A DNA stretch of 30,876 nt from an uncultured Burkholderiales bacterium. GTDB taxonomy: Bacteria; Pseudomonadota; Gammaproteobacteria; Burkholderiales; Burkholderiaceae. Position numbers and translations under genes: made by a program. The notes beneath the pieces were generated by a model, which was not told the origin of the DNA, ran no database searches, and was given only the letters and a program-made list of their open reading frames with translations. Location of the stretch: NCBI GenBank assembly GCA_937891045.1, contig CALBEV010000088.1, positions 1 to 30,876 of the forward strand, written 5' to 3'. This document shows, piece after piece, positions 15,557-26,062 of the stretch; position 1 is the first letter of the stretch, and every line of letters begins with the position of its first letter.

Positions 15557-16840
15557 ATGTCCTCTTTCCTTCAGACATCTAAGGCGAGCCGCGTCTGGAC
15601 GGTCAGCGGCTTATGCCATGCCATCAGCGACATCTTGAAGTCGCGGTTCAACCCGGTGTCGGTGCAAGGCGAACTATCAGGCTTCACCCGCGCAAGCAGC
15701 GGGCATTGCTATTTTTCATTGAAGGACGACGCGGGGCAGATGCGTTGCGCCATGTTTCGCCGTTCTGCCGACCACCTGAACTTTGCCCCTCGTGATGGCG
15801 ATTTGGTGGAAGTCCAGGGCCGGGTCGGCTTGTACGAACCCCGTGGTGAACTGCAACTGGTGGTCGAGGCCATGCGCCCAGCCGGAGCCGGTCAACTGCA
15901 TGAAGCCTTTACTCGACTCAAAGCCAAGCTAGAGGCTGAGGGTTTGTTTGATGCTGCGCGAAAGCGTGACATTCCCAAACGGCCCCGTGCCATTGGCGTG
16001 GTCACCTCCTTGGGTGCGGCGGCTTTGCATGATGTGGCCACGGCGTTGCAACGACGCGTACCGCACATCCCTGTGCGCATCGCGCCCAGCCTGGTGCAAG
16101 GTGCAGATGCCCCAGCGCAATTGGTGGCAGCTTTGCAGGCTTTGCAGACGCTGCCCGACGTGGATGTGATTTTGCTGGTGCGCGGTGGCGGTTCATTGGA
16201 AGACCTGTGGGCGTTCAATGACGAATCTTTGGCGCGTGCGCTGGTGGCTTGCAAGTTGCCGGTCATCTGCGGTGTGGGCCATGAAACCGACTTCACCATC
16301 GCCGATTTTTGTGCCGATCTGCGGGCGCCCACACCCACTGCTGCCGCTGAGATGTGCGCCATCGACATGGCGACAGACTTGAGACACCTGCAAAAATTGC
16401 AAGAGCCGCTCACCCAGACCGTGCACTGGCGCTTGGACCAAGCCGCTCAAGCCTTGGACCGTGTCGAGCGGCATTTGGGACGGCCTTCGGGCTGGTTGCA
16501 TCAACAGCAAACCGAGTGCAACAGCTTGGCCAGTCGCTTGGGGCGCGGCATCACTCAAAGTCTGCATCGCAAACGCTTGACCTTGCAGCCCTTGGGTCCC
16601 AGCTTTGATCGGGCCGTTGCCGACGTGCCTTTCAAGCAGCAGCATCGGCTGGACAGGTTTGAAGGGCTGCTGAGATCGCTCGATCCAGCCTTGGTGCTAA
16701 AGCGTGGCTATGCTTGGCTGCAAAACGAAGACGGACGAGCGCTCAGCTCGGTTCAGGATTTGTCGCCCGGGCAATCGGTGCAAGCCAAGTTGGCCGATGG
16801 CGAGGTGTGGATGAAGGTTCAAGCCAAATCCAAGCCTTGA
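15557..16840 (+). CDS. xseA: Exodeoxyribonuclease VII large subunit
   Basis: The 427-aa catalytic subunit of exonuclease VII degrades single-stranded DNA to short oligonucleotides. An N-terminal OB-fold domain (about residues 15 to 110) is followed by the catalytic domain, with R-G-G-G-S-L-E-D-L-W-A-F-N-D-E near 211 to 225 and G-H-E-T-D-F-T-I-A-D-F near 241 to 251, then a coiled-coil region and a conserved C-terminal L-x-R-G-Y. It is divergent from exbB. The small subunit gene xseB is not in the window, as is usual when it sits with isoprenoid genes. Confidence 0.97.
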   Translation: MSSFLQTSKASRVWTVSGLCHAISDILKSRFNPVSVQGELSGFTRASSGHCYFSLKDDAGQMRCAMFRRSADHLNFAPRDGDLVEVQGRVGLYEPRGELQLVVEAMRPAGAGQLHEAFTRLKAKLEAEGLFDAARKRDIPKRPRAIGVVTSLGAAALHDVATALQRRVPHIPVRIAPSLVQGADAPAQLVAALQALQTLPDVDVILLVRGGGSLEDLWAFNDESLARALVACKLPVICGVGHETDFTIADFCADLRAPTPTAAAEMCAIDMATDLRHLQKLQEPLTQTVHWRLDQAAQALDRVERHLGRPSGWLHQQQTECNSLASRLGRGITQSLHRKRLTLQPLGPSFDRAVADVPFKQQHRLDRFEGLLRSLDPALVLKRGYAWLQNEDGRALSSVQDLSPGQSVQAKLADGEVWMKVQAKSKP

Positions 16841-16883
16841 GGTTTTGCCATGGCTGAAAGATTTGTCCACTGAGCCTCTGAGG

Positions 16884-17324
16884 CTAAGCTTTGAACAAGG
16901 GTCCCTTGAGCTTGAAGCCCTTCTTGATGTTTCTTTTGGCAAACCAACCTTGGTTCATCTCCAGCACGAACCGCACCGGTTTCTCTGAACAATGAGATTG
17001 GGTCGACTGCGGTTTCATGTCTGCCAAATTCACAATGGTGCCGTCGTCATCGACAAAGGCCGCCGTCAGCGGCAACAGGGTGTTCTTCATCCAAAAGCAC
17101 TGTTGTTGAGGCTGCTCAAAGACAAACAACATGCCTTCGTGGGTGGCCATGTCCTGGCGAAACATGAGGCCAATTTCACGCTGCTTCGGGGTGGCAGCGA
17201 CTTGGGCATCAATTTGAAACATGCCTGCTTGCAATTGAACACGGGGCAAATTCGTTTGCGCCTGCTGAGGCCACGCAGCAAAAGACAAGAAAACGAGACA
17301 AAAGCTCAGCGCGATTCGGGTCAT
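16884..17324 (-). CDS. DUF192-domain exported protein
   Basis: The 146-aa protein has an N-terminal signal peptide (hydrophobic core near residues 4 to 18, followed by W-P-Q-Q), then a DUF192 domain. Its marks are Q-R-E-I-G-L-M-F-R near 48 to 56, M-L-F-V-F near 64, and F-W-M-K-N-T near 76 to 81. The domain is widespread in bacteria but has no agreed biochemical role. The start at 17324 is chosen because the signal peptide begins there. It is divergent from icd with 79 bp between starts. Confidence 0.88.
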   Translation of the reverse strand: MTRIALSFCLVFLSFAAWPQQAQTNLPRVQLQAGMFQIDAQVAATPKQREIGLMFRQDMATHEGMLFVFEQPQQQCFWMKNTLLPLTAAFVDDDGTIVNLADMKPQSTQSHCSEKPVRFVLEMNQGWFAKRNIKKGFKLKGPLFKA

Positions 17325-17403
17325 GGTCGGGTCAGGGTCGATGGTTAGAATGAAAACAAAGGGCTGTTCAAGGCCCCTGCACATTTTTTCTGGAGATTCT
17401 CAC

Positions 17404-18657
17404 TTGTACCAGCATATCAAGGTGCCCGCACAGGGCGAAAAAATCGTCGTCAACAAAGACATGTCGTTGACCGTGCCCGATCAGCCCATCATTCCTTACA
17501 TTGAAGGTGATGGCACCGGTTTAGATATCACGCCCGTCATGCTCAAAGTGGTTGATGCTGCGGTGGCCAAAGCCTATGGCGGCAAGCGCCAAATCCACTG
17601 GATGGAGGTTTATGCGGGTGAAAAATCCACCCAAATTTATGGCCCCGACGTGTGGTTGCCCGAGGAAACCTTGGCCGCTTTGAAAGAATACGTTGTCTCC
17701 ATCAAAGGCCCGCTCACCACGCCCGTGGGCGGTGGTATCCGTTCTTTGAACGTGGCGCTGCGCCAAGAACTCGATTTGTACGTGTGCTTGCGCCCAGTGC
17801 AGTATTTCAAAGGCGTACCTTCCCCCTTGAAAGAACCTGAAAAAACCAACATGGTCATCTTCCGTGAAAACTCGGAAGACATTTATGCGGGCATCGAGTA
17901 CGAAGCCGAAAGCGACAAAGCCAAAAAGCTCATCAAATTCTTGATGGAGGAAATGGGCGTTACCAAAATCCGTTTCCCCAATACGTCCGGCATTGGCATC
18001 AAGCCTGTGTCGCGCGAAGGCACCGAGCGGTTGGTGCGCAAAGCCATCCAATACGCCATCGACAACGACAAACCCAATGTGACCATCGTGCACAAAGGCA
18101 ACATCATGAAGTACACCGAAGGTGGCTTCCGTGATTGGGCTTACGCCTTGGCGCAAAAAGAATTTGGCGCCCAACTGATTGATGGCGGACCTTGGTGCAA
18201 ATTCAACAATCCCCGCACTGGCAAAGAAATCATCGTCAAAGACAGCATCGCCGATGCCTTCTTGCAGCAAATTTTGTTGCGTCCCGCCGAGTACAGCGTG
18301 ATTGCCACGCTGAACCTGAATGGCGACTATGTGTCTGATGCATTGGCCGCGCAAGTGGGTGGCATTGGTATCGCACCAGGCGCCAATTTGTCCGATTCCG
18401 TGGCTTGCTTTGAGGCGACCCACGGCACAGCCCCGAAATATGCAGGCAAAGACTATGTGAACCCCGGTTCCGAAATCTTGTCAGCGGAAATGATGCTGCG
18501 CCACATGGGCTGGATCGAGGCCGCCGACTTGATCATTTCATCGATGGAGAAATCCATCCTCAGCCGCAAAGTCACATACGACTTTGCCAGACTGATGGAT
18601 GGCGCCACCCAAGTGAGCTGCTCGGGTTTTGGTCAGGTGATGATCGACAACATGTGA
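17404..18657 (+). CDS. icd: NADP-dependent isocitrate dehydrogenase
   Basis: The 417-aa protein catalyses isocitrate to 2-oxoglutarate in the TCA cycle. The start is a TTG at 17404 with GGAG eight nucleotides upstream; it aligns with the E. coli start (V-P-A-Q-G-x-K-I shared), whereas the upstream ATG at 17323 would add a long unrelated N terminus. Conserved features include I-E-G-D-G-T-G near 39, the phosphorylatable Ser region G-G-I-R-S-L-N-V near 115, [10 protein letters not shown] near 155 and the NADP-site H-G-T-A-P-K-Y near 340. A strong hairpin terminator follows inside the convergent cold-shock gene. Confidence 0.97.
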   Translation: MYQHIKVPAQGEKIVVNKDMSLTVPDQPIIPYIEGDGTGLDITPVMLKVVDAAVAKAYGGKRQIHWMEVYAGEKSTQIYGPDVWLPEETLAALKEYVVSIKGPLTTPVGGGIRSLNVALRQELDLYVCLRPVQYFKGVPSPLKEPEKTNMVIFRENSEDIYAGIEYEAESDKAKKLIKFLMEEMGVTKIRFPNTSGIGIKPVSREGTERLVRKAIQYAIDNDKPNVTIVHKGNIMKYTEGGFRDWAYALAQKEFGAQLIDGGPWCKFNNPRTGKEIIVKDSIADAFLQQILLRPAEYSVIATLNLNGDYVSDALAAQVGGIGIAPGANLSDSVACFEATHGTAPKYAGKDYVNPGSEILSAEMMLRHMGWIEAADLIISSMEKSILSRKVTYDFARLMDGATQVSCSGFGQVMIDNM

Positions 18658-18663
18658 TCAGCC

Positions 18664-18691
18664 TCAGAAAAGGGCGTGTTTCATGCGCCTT
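18664..18691 (-). terminator. Possible terminator of the cold-shock gene
   Basis: On the minus strand AAGGCG and CGC(C)CTT pair with one bulged base across a 9-nt loop, followed by TTTTCT. The stop codon of the cold-shock gene is in the loop. It lies just after the icd stop on the other strand. Confidence 0.4.
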
Positions 18692-18986
18692 GGGCCAGCA
18701 GGTTGGCTCGAAATTGCGGGGTTCTCAAACGAGAACCCCGTTGTGTTTGGACGTCTGATTCCACTTGTTCTGCGGCAGGTGCAGCAATCACCTTGATTTT
18801 TTTGGCCATCCATCCCCGTGGCCCTTCCATCGGTTCATAAACCACGCTGGCTCCTTGTTGCAAGGTTTTAAATCCGATCATTTCGACTTCGCTGAAATGC
18901 GCAAAAACGTCTTGTCCTATTTCAGACGACTCAATGAAACCAAACCCCTTGTGGTTGTTGAACCATTTCACAATACCGAAAGCCAT
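18681..18986 (-). CDS. cspD: Cold-shock-domain protein with C-terminal extension (CspD-like)
   Basis: The 101-aa protein starts with a cold-shock domain (about residues 1 to 67). It has RNP1 K-G-F-G-F-I at 13 to 18 and RNP2 V-F-A-H-F at 27 to 31, the latter with Ala where Val is usual. A further 30 or so residues, Ala/Gln/Arg-rich, are not part of the fold. Family members normally have 66 to 75 aa. Residues 83 to 90 are encoded exactly by a perfect palindrome that doubles as an icd terminator. A GGAG site precedes the ATG. The divergent position next to clpS-clpA matches E. coli cspD, hence the symbol, which is tentative. Confidence 0.88.
   Translation of the reverse strand: MAFGIVKWFNNHKGFGFIESSEIGQDVFAHFSEVEMIGFKTLQQGASVVYEPMEGPRGWMAKKIKVIAAPAAEQVESDVQTQRGSRLRTPQFRANLLAQGA
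18717..18740 (+). terminator. Perfect 10-bp hairpin, likely icd terminator
   Basis: CGGGGTTCTC (18717-18726) and GAGAACCCCG (18731-18740) are exact inverted complements around a 4-nt AAAC loop, followed on the plus strand by the T-rich TTGTGTTT. It lies 60 bp after the icd stop and inside the coding region of the cold-shock gene, where its 24 nt are in frame. Confidence 0.65.
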
Positions 18987-19044
18987 GTCTTGTTCTCCAT
19001 TGGTAATAAATACATACTTTTAATTTAAAAAAGAATGTTTATAA

Positions 19045-19073
19045 ATTAAAATATAGATTCTATCTTTTGTAAA
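19045..19073 (-). promoter_or_regulatory. Sigma-70-like promoter of the cold-shock gene
   Basis: On the minus strand TTTACA (complement of 19068-19073) matches the -35 consensus at 5 of 6 positions. After a 17-bp spacer, TTTAAT (complement of 19045-19050) matches the -10 at 5 of 6. Start near 19038 gives an AT-rich leader of about 50 nt. The surrounding stretch from about 19000 to 19105 is strikingly AT-rich compared with the rest of the window. Confidence 0.65.
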
Positions 19074-19159
19074 GTACTATTTAATTACTTATTTTTAAAC
19101 TTTTCCTGACAATCCATCATTTGAAGATGTGTTTGGAAACTGCTCGATAGAATGGCCCC

Positions 19160-19507
19160 ATGCCCAGCAAATCACCCCAGCCTGTAGTCCCACCAACCCA
19201 GATTTCCGACGGTGATTCAGTTGTTTTAGAGCGTCGCACCCAGCGGACCCAGCCCCCGCAGATGTACCAGGTCGTGATGCTCAATGACGACTTCACGCCC
19301 ATGGAGTTCGTGGTGCGGGTGTTGCAAGAGTTTTTCAACAAAGACCGCGAAGCGGCCACCCAAATCATGTTGAAGATCCACCTGGACGGCAAAGGGGTCT
19401 GCGGCGTTTACTCCAAAGACGTTGCAGCCACCAAAGTTGACCAAGTGCAAGACGCCGCTCACGAGGCAGGCCACCCGCTGCAATGTTTGAGTGAGCCGGT
19501 TGAATAA
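19160..19507 (+). CDS. clpS: ClpS, N-degron adaptor for ClpAP
   Basis: The 115-aa protein delivers substrates with N-terminal Leu, Phe, Tyr or Trp to ClpAP. After a disordered N-terminal arm (about 35 residues), the core has [11 protein letters not shown] near 41 to 51 (the substrate-pocket Asn-Asp-Asp) and the [13 protein letters not shown] stretch near 72 to 84. The neighbour clpA follows after 54 bp. No strong ribosome-binding site is visible. Confidence 0.96.
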   Translation: MPSKSPQPVVPPTQISDGDSVVLERRTQRTQPPQMYQVVMLNDDFTPMEFVVRVLQEFFNKDREAATQIMLKIHLDGKGVCGVYSKDVAATKVDQVQDAAHEAGHPLQCLSEPVE

Positions 19508-19561
19508 ACCCCCATCGTTTCCATATACAGTTGACCCCAAGCACGCCCCAAGGAAGAAATC

Positions 19562-21889
19562 ATGATTGCCCAAGAACTCGAAGTCAGCTTGCACATGGCC
19601 TTTGTCGAGGCCAGACAGCAGCGTCATGAATTCATCACCGTTGAACACCTGTTGTTGGCCCTGCTCGACAACCCCAGCGCCGCAGAAGTATTGCGAGCCT
19701 GCTCTGCCAATATTGATGATTTACGCAAATCTTTATCAAATTTCATCAAGGACAACACGCCCCAAGTGGCCGGCAGTGACGAAGTAGACACCCAACCGAC
19801 CTTGGGTTTCCAGCGGGTCATCCAGCGCGCCATCATGCACGTGCAGTCCACGGGCAACGGTAAAAAAGAAGTCACGGGTGCCAATGTCTTGGTCGCCATC
19901 TTTGGTGAAAAAGACTCGCACGCCGTTTACTATTTGCACCAACAAGGCGTGACCCGCTTGGACGTGGTGAATTACATCGCCCACGGCATCAAAAAGAGCG
20001 ACCCCCAAGAACCGGTCAAGAACAACGAGTCCTCTGCACCAGAAAGCGAAGAAGCGACTGAAAAATCGGAAAAAGCCTCGCCGCTAGAGCAGTTCACCCA
20101 AAACCTGAACCAACTGGCCAAGGACGGCAAGATCGACCCGCTGATTGGCCGCGAATACGAGGTAGAGCGCACCATCCAAATCCTGTGCCGTCGCCGCAAA
20201 AACAACCCGCTGTTGGTGGGGGAGGCGGGTGTCGGCAAAACCGCCATCGCCGAGGGCTTGGCCTGGCGCATCACCCAAAAAGACGTGCCCGAAATTCTGG
20301 CGGAAGCCGTGGTGTATTCCCTCGATATGGGTGCTTTGCTGGCTGGCACCAAATACCGAGGCGACTTCGAGCAACGCTTGAAAGGCGTTTTGAAGTCCTT
20401 GAAAGACAAACCCAATGCGGTGTTGTTCATCGATGAAATCCACACCCTCATCGGTGCGGGTGCTGCTTCCGGCGGCACCTTGGATGCCTCCAATTTGCTC
20501 AAGCCTGCTTTGTCCAGCGGGCAGCTCAAGTGCATTGGCGCCACCACTTTCACCGAATACCGTGGCATCTTTGAAAAAGACGCCGCCCTCAGCCGACGCT
20601 TCCAAAAAGTCGATGTGGTTGAACCCACCATTGAACAAACGGTTGATATTTTGAAGGGCTTGAAGTCCCGCTTCGAAGAACACCACAGCGTGAAATACGC
20701 GGTGGCGGCCTTGCAAGCGGCCGCAGAGTTGAGTGCCAAGTACATCAACGACCGTCACTTGCCCGACAAAGCCATCGACGTGATTGACGAAGCAGGCGCG
20801 GCGCAGCGCATCTTGCCCGCTTCCAAGCGCAAGAAAACCATCAGCAAATCTGAAATTGAAGACATCGTGGCCAAGATCGCCCGCATTCCGCCCGCCAGTG
20901 TCTCCAATGACGACCGTGGCAAATTACAAACCCTGGAACGTGATTTGAAGAGCGTGGTGTTTGGTCAAGACAAAGCACTGGAGGTGTTGGCCTCTGCTGT
21001 GAAAATGGCCCGTTCAGGCTTGGGCAAGTCTGACAAACCGATTGGTGCGTTCTTGTTCAGCGGCCCCACTGGCGTTGGCAAAACCGAAGCCGCCAAACAA
21101 CTTGCTTACATCTTGGGCATTGACCTGCTGCGGTTTGACATGTCCGAGTACATGGAACGCCACGCCGTCAGCCGACTCATTGGTGCGCCTCCCGGCTATG
21201 TGGGCTTTGACCAAGGGGGGTTGCTGACCGAAGCTGTCACCAAAAAACCGCATTCTGTGTTGTTGCTCGACGAGATTGAAAAAGCCCATCCCGACATCTT
21301 CAACGTCTTGTTGCAAGTGATGGACCACGGCACGCTGACCGACAACAACGGGCGCAAAGCCGACTTCCGCAACGTGATCATCATCATGACCACCAATGCG
21401 GGCGCGGAAACCATGAACAAGTCCACCATCGGCTTCACCAATGCGCGTGAACCCGGTGACGAACTGGCCGACATCAAGCGTTTGTTCACGCCCGAGTTCC
21501 GCAACCGTTTGGACGCTACCGTCAGCTTCAAGCCCTTGGATGAAATCGTCATCATGCGCGTGGTCGACAAATTCTTGCTGCAACTCGAAACCCAGTTGGC
21601 CGAGAAAAAAGTCGAGGTCACCTTCACCGACGATTTGCGCAAGCATCTGGCGAAAAAAGGTTTCGATCCGCTCATGGGCGCTCGTCCCATGCAACGCCTG
21701 ATCCAAGACACGATTCGCAAAGCCTTGGCCGATGAGCTCTTGTTTGGTCGCTTGACCGACGGCGGTCGTTTGACAGTGAGTTTGGACGACAAAGAAGAGG
21801 TTCAACTCGATATCCAGCCTTTGCCCAAGAAAGAATCTCGTTCCTCCAAGTCCGAGCCTGCTGAACCCGAAGAAGCAGAGGCCAGTTGA
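19562..21889 (+). CDS. clpA: ATP-dependent Clp protease ATP-binding subunit ClpA
   Basis: The 775-aa double AAA+ unfoldase partners with ClpP. It has an N-terminal Clp repeat domain (about 1 to 140), an acidic Ser/Glu-rich linker (about 145 to 165), D1 with Walker A G-E-A-G-V-G-K-T near 220, and D2 with Walker A G-P-T-G-V-G-K-T near 501. An I-G-F loop near 620 would dock on ClpP. The C-terminal tail is charged. An AAGGAAG ribosome-binding site precedes the ATG. It is co-directional with clpS and coupled to yebC, which starts 2 nt after its stop. Confidence 0.98.
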   Translation: MIAQELEVSLHMAFVEARQQRHEFITVEHLLLALLDNPSAAEVLRACSANIDDLRKSLSNFIKDNTPQVAGSDEVDTQPTLGFQRVIQRAIMHVQSTGNGKKEVTGANVLVAIFGEKDSHAVYYLHQQGVTRLDVVNYIAHGIKKSDPQEPVKNNESSAPESEEATEKSEKASPLEQFTQNLNQLAKDGKIDPLIGREYEVERTIQILCRRRKNNPLLVGEAGVGKTAIAEGLAWRITQKDVPEILAEAVVYSLDMGALLAGTKYRGDFEQRLKGVLKSLKDKPNAVLFIDEIHTLIGAGAASGGTLDASNLLKPALSSGQLKCIGATTFTEYRGIFEKDAALSRRFQKVDVVEPTIEQTVDILKGLKSRFEEHHSVKYAVAALQAAAELSAKYINDRHLPDKAIDVIDEAGAAQRILPASKRKKTISKSEIEDIVAKIARIPPASVSNDDRGKLQTLERDLKSVVFGQDKALEVLASAVKMARSGLGKSDKPIGAFLFSGPTGVGKTEAAKQLAYILGIDLLRFDMSEYMERHAVSRLIGAPPGYVGFDQGGLLTEAVTKKPHSVLLLDEIEKAHPDIFNVLLQVMDHGTLTDNNGRKADFRNVIIIMTTNAGAETMNKSTIGFTNAREPGDELADIKRLFTPEFRNRLDATVSFKPLDEIVIMRVVDKFLLQLETQLAEKKVEVTFTDDLRKHLAKKGFDPLMGARPMQRLIQDTIRKALADELLFGRLTDGGRLTVSLDDKEEVQLDIQPLPKKESRSSKSEPAEPEEAEAS

Positions 21890-21891
21890 TC

Positions 21892-22607
<716 letters not shown>

Positions 22608-22611
<4 letters not shown>

Positions 22612-23897
22612 AAGTGCTGGTCATTGGTGCGGGCGGCCGCGAACACGCTTTGGCTTGGAAACTGACCCAATCGCCGCAAGTGCAAATGGTCTACGTGGCC
22701 CCAGGCAATGCAGGTGTGGCCCGAGATAAAAACCTTCAAGTGGTGAACCTCACCGACGTGGTGGCTTTGCGCGAATGGGCGCAGCACAACGAGATTGGCC
22801 TGACCGTGGTGGGTCCTGAAGCGCCTCTGGCGGCAGGGGTGGTCGATGAATTCCGGGCCCACGGTTTGCGCATCTTTGGCCCCACCCGAGCAGCCGCTCA
22901 GCTTGAAAGTTCCAAGGCGTTTTCCAAAGCCTTCATGGAGCGTCATGGCATCCCGACCGCCAAGTACCAAACTTTCGAAGACGCAAGCCTGGCCCATGCC
23001 TACGTGAATCAGCATGGGGCACCCATCGTTGTCAAAGCCGATGGTTTGGCCGCGGGCAAGGGCGTGGTCGTGGCCGCCACGCTTGAGGAAGCCCACGCCG
23101 CCATCGACAACATGTTGCTTGACAACCCCTTGGGTGTGCAACACAACGCAGGCCGCGCTCGGGTGGTGATTGAAGAATATTTAGAAGGTGAAGAAGCCAG
23201 TTTCATGGTGATCGCCCATGGCTTGGTGGCGGTACCCTTGGCCACCTCGCAGGACCACAAGCGCTTGTTGGACAACGACCAAGGCCCCAACACCGGTGGC
23301 ATGGGCGCGTACTCGCCTGCACCCGTGGTGACACCTGAAATGCATGCGCGGGTCATGCGCGAGGTGATTCAACCCACCCTCAAGGGCATGCAAGCCGATG
23401 GCATTCCATACACCGGTTTTTTGTATGCAGGCCTGATGATTGGCCCCCAAGGACAGCTCAAGGTGTTGGAATTCAACTGCCGCATGGGCGACCCGGAAAC
23501 CCAGCCCATTTTGATGCGTTTGAAAAGCGATTTGTTGGAAGCACTTTTGAGCGCCACTGACAACGACCCTGCGGCTTTGGCCCATGTTGAACTGAGTTGG
23601 GATCGCCGATTCGCACTCGGTGTGGTGTTGGCCGCTGCCAACTACCCCAGCACACCGCGCAAGGGTGATGCCATTCAAGGATTGCCTGCTGATCAAGATG
23701 AGCTGATGGTTTTTCACGCAGCCACCCAAATGAAGGACAAAGAAATTCACACCCATGGTGGGCGGGTCTTGTGTGTCACGGCTTTGGGCGACACGGTTCG
23801 CCAGGCTCAGGTTCATGCTTATGAGGTGGTGGACGCCATCCACTTTGACGGCATGCAGTGCCGCCGAGACATAGGCCACCGCGCCGTGCGCAAATAA
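22608..23897 (+). CDS. purD: Phosphoribosylamine-glycine ligase (GAR synthetase)
   Basis: The 429-aa ATP-grasp enzyme performs the second step of purine synthesis, joining glycine to phosphoribosylamine. The N-terminal domain starts [11 protein letters not shown]. The V-V-G-P-E-A-P-L-A region is near 66, the ATP-grasp [11 protein letters not shown] near 143 to 153, and the metal-binding [12 protein letters not shown] near 286 to 297. Length is standard. A 4-nt ATGA overlap with yebC and a 14-bp gap to hemF indicate an operon. Confidence 0.97.
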
Positions 23898-23911
23898 ACA
23901 AGGGAGCCTGA

Positions 23912-24829
23912 ATGACGCCAGCCTTTGAACCTGTTCGCAACTATTTGATTGATTTGCAGCAGCGCATCACCTCGGCTTTGACTGAGCTCGATGGGCAGGG
24001 CAGTTTCATTTCAGATGCCTGGAAAAAGCCACCGGGCGAGATGTTGCAAGGCAATGGCATCACCAAAATCATGGAGCAGGGTGCTGTGTTTGAGCGTGCT
24101 GGTTGCGGTTTTTCGCACGTGACCGGCCCCAAGTTGCCGCCTTCTGCCACACAGCATCGTCCTGAGCTCAGTGGCTCTGCCTTTGAAGCCATGGGCGTGT
24201 CACTGGTGTTTCATCCTCGCAATCCTTACGTTCCCACAGTCCATATGAATGTGCGGGCTTTGTTAGCTAAACCCGCACAAGGCGAGCCGGTGGCATGGTT
24301 TGGCGGCGGCATGGACTTGACGCCTTACTACGGCTTTGACGAAGACGCTGTTCACTTTCACACGGTGTGCAAGCAGTCTTTGGAGGGTTTCGACCCGCAG
24401 CTTTATCCGCGCTTTAAAAAATGGTGCGATGAGTATTTTTATTTGAAGCACCGCAACGAACCGCGTGGCATTGGGGGTATTTTTTACGATGATTTCTCAG
24501 AACTGGGCTTTGAGAAAAGTTTTGGCATGATGCAAAGTGTGGGTGACCATCTCTTGGAAGCCTATTTGCCCATCGTGAAAAAACGCCAGCACATGGCTTA
24601 CGGTGAACGCGAGCGCGAGCACCAGCTGTACCGGCGTGGTCGCTATGTCGAGTTCAACCTGGTCTGGGACCGAGGGACGCATTTTGGTTTGCAATCCGGT
24701 GGCCGCACCGAATCCATTTTGTTGTCCATGCCGTCCTTGGTCAGCTGGTCCTACCAACATCAACCCGAGCCTGGCACACCAGAAGAGCGGCTCACCTCCT
24801 ATTTTTTGCAAGCGAGAGACTGGGTCTGA
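23912..24829 (+). CDS. hemF: Oxygen-dependent coproporphyrinogen III oxidase
   Basis: The 305-aa enzyme converts coproporphyrinogen III to protoporphyrinogen IX in aerobic haem synthesis. Conserved blocks include [11 protein letters not shown] near 108, [12 protein letters not shown] near 129 to 140, [10 protein letters not shown] near 188, and the [12 protein letters not shown] stretch near 244 to 255. A GGAG ribosome-binding site stands 5 nt before the ATG. It points to aerobic metabolism. Confidence 0.97.
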   Translation: MTPAFEPVRNYLIDLQQRITSALTELDGQGSFISDAWKKPPGEMLQGNGITKIMEQGAVFERAGCGFSHVTGPKLPPSATQHRPELSGSAFEAMGVSLVFHPRNPYVPTVHMNVRALLAKPAQGEPVAWFGGGMDLTPYYGFDEDAVHFHTVCKQSLEGFDPQLYPRFKKWCDEYFYLKHRNEPRGIGGIFYDDFSELGFEKSFGMMQSVGDHLLEAYLPIVKKRQHMAYGEREREHQLYRRGRYVEFNLVWDRGTHFGLQSGGRTESILLSMPSLVSWSYQHQPEPGTPEERLTSYFLQARDWV

Positions 24830-24846
24830 ACACCGATACAAAGCCC

Positions 24847-25449
24847 ATGCGCATCGGCTTGTTCGGGGGCGCTTTCGACCCGCCGCACAACGCCCATGTG
24901 GCCTTGGCCCAAGCGGCCTTGACGCAGTTGTCCTTGAACGTCTTGCATGTGCTGCCCACCGGCGATGCCTGGCACAAACCCCGCGACTTAACGCCAGGTC
25001 ATCACCGATTGGCCATGTGCCAGCAGGCTTTCGAGTCCTTTCCAAACGTGGTGGTGGATGACCTGGAGCTGAAACGTCCAGGGCCAAGTTACACGGTGGA
25101 CACGTTGGCGGTTTTGCGCGAACGCTACGCAGGCGCTGAATTTTTCGTGGTGCTGGGCTTGGATCAAGCGGCTCAGTTCGTTCATTGGCATCAAAGTGAT
25201 CAAATTTTGGCTTGGGCCCAATTGGCCATCGCCGACCGATCCTTGGAGGGTCAAGAAAAGGCGGCATCTCCTGAATGGCACAATCGAGCGCATCTGCACT
25301 TGAACATGCCCTTGATGCCGCTCAGTGCCACCGATATACGACAGCGCTGCCGCACTGGAGAGGACTTGAGCTCTTTGCTCAGCCCCGCGGTCATTCAATA
25401 CATTCAAAACAACCATCTTTACCTGGACAACCATGACCGAAGCTTCTGA
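24847..25449 (+). CDS. nadD: Nicotinate-nucleotide adenylyltransferase
   Basis: The 200-aa enzyme adenylates nicotinate mononucleotide in NAD synthesis. The nucleotidyltransferase motif G-G-A-F-D-P-P-H-N-A-H is at residues 7 to 17, and L-S-A-T-D-I-R near 157 to 163 is the C-terminal (S/T)-x-x-I-R signature. No strong ribosome-binding site is seen; re-initiation after hemF (17 bp upstream) is likely. The last 17 nt overlap rsfS in another frame, the usual nadD-rsfS pairing. Confidence 0.96.
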   Translation: MRIGLFGGAFDPPHNAHVALAQAALTQLSLNVLHVLPTGDAWHKPRDLTPGHHRLAMCQQAFESFPNVVVDDLELKRPGPSYTVDTLAVLRERYAGAEFFVVLGLDQAAQFVHWHQSDQILAWAQLAIADRSLEGQEKAASPEWHNRAHLHLNMPLMPLSATDIRQRCRTGEDLSSLLSPAVIQYIQNNHLYLDNHDRSF

Positions 25450-26062
25450 AAAAAAAGACGTCCAAAAATTGCAACGTGTGATCGTTGACAGTTTGGAGGA
25501 CATCAAGGCGCAAGACATTCAAGCCTTTAATACCGAGCACCTGTCTGCTTTGTTTGAACGGGTCATCATTGCCTGTGGCACCTCGAACCGCCAAACCAAG
25601 GCCTTGGCCGCCAGTGTGCGAGATGAAGTGCGGGAAGCTGGTTTTGGCAAACCTCGCATGGAAGGCGAAGAAAACGGTGAATGGATCATTGTCGATTGCG
25701 GTTCGGTGGTGGTTCACATCATGCAGCCCTCCATTCGCCAGTACTACCACTTGGAAGAAATTTGGGGCGACAAACCGGTTCGCCTCAAACTCGGTGCCGA
25801 CAAACCCAAAGCAGTGGTGAAAAAAGAACCCGAACCCGAGCCGCCCAAGAAAGCCGCCAAAAAAACCAGCGGCAAAACAGCCGCTAAAAAGTCTGCACCT
25901 GCAAGTCATCGTGTTGCGACATCCACCAGTAAAACACCGGCTTCTTCGAGCAGCCCCAAAGCCAAAACTGTTGCCAAACCCGCTGTCAAACCCACCGTGA
26001 AAAAAGTCACGGTCAACAAGCCTGCCGCGAAGAAGTCCCCGCGCAAACCGTCCAAAGCATGA
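25433..26062 (+). CDS. rsfS: Ribosome silencing factor RsfS with long basic tail
   Basis: The 209-aa protein has a conserved RsfS domain (about residues 10 to 118). It contains D-I-K-A-Q-D-I near 23, C-G-T-S-N-R-Q near 48 to 54, and [12 protein letters not shown] near 84 to 95. RsfS binds L14 (uL14) on the large subunit and blocks joining. About 90 extra residues follow: a Lys/Ala/Pro/Ser-rich, histone H1-like tail. Typical bacterial RsfS has 105 to 120 aa. It overlaps nadD by 17 nt and rlmH by 4 nt. Confidence 0.94.
   Translation: MTEASEKKDVQKLQRVIVDSLEDIKAQDIQAFNTEHLSALFERVIIACGTSNRQTKALAASVRDEVREAGFGKPRMEGEENGEWIIVDCGSVVVHIMQPSIRQYYHLEEIWGDKPVRLKLGADKPKAVVKKEPEPEPPKKAAKKTSGKTAAKKSAPASHRVATSTSKTPASSSSPKAKTVAKPAVKPTVKKVTVNKPAAKKSPRKPSKA

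Noticed and set aside
17361..17376. GGGC/GCCC hairpin in the icd leader as a riboswitch or attenuator
   Set aside because: Only four pairs with an 8-nt loop and no T tract; no known riboswitch pattern.
17323..17403. Upstream ATG start for icd
   Set aside because: It would add 27 residues unlike any isocitrate dehydrogenase and overlap the start of the divergent DUF192 gene; the TTG at 17404 has a proper GGAG site.
17521..18423. A 300-codon open frame antisense to icd
   Set aside because: It mirrors the icd reading frame and has the His/Phe/Gly-rich composition typical of antisense frames; no signal or family match.
21014..21805. A 263-codon minus-strand frame inside clpA
   Set aside because: Antisense shadow of a conserved AAA+ domain.
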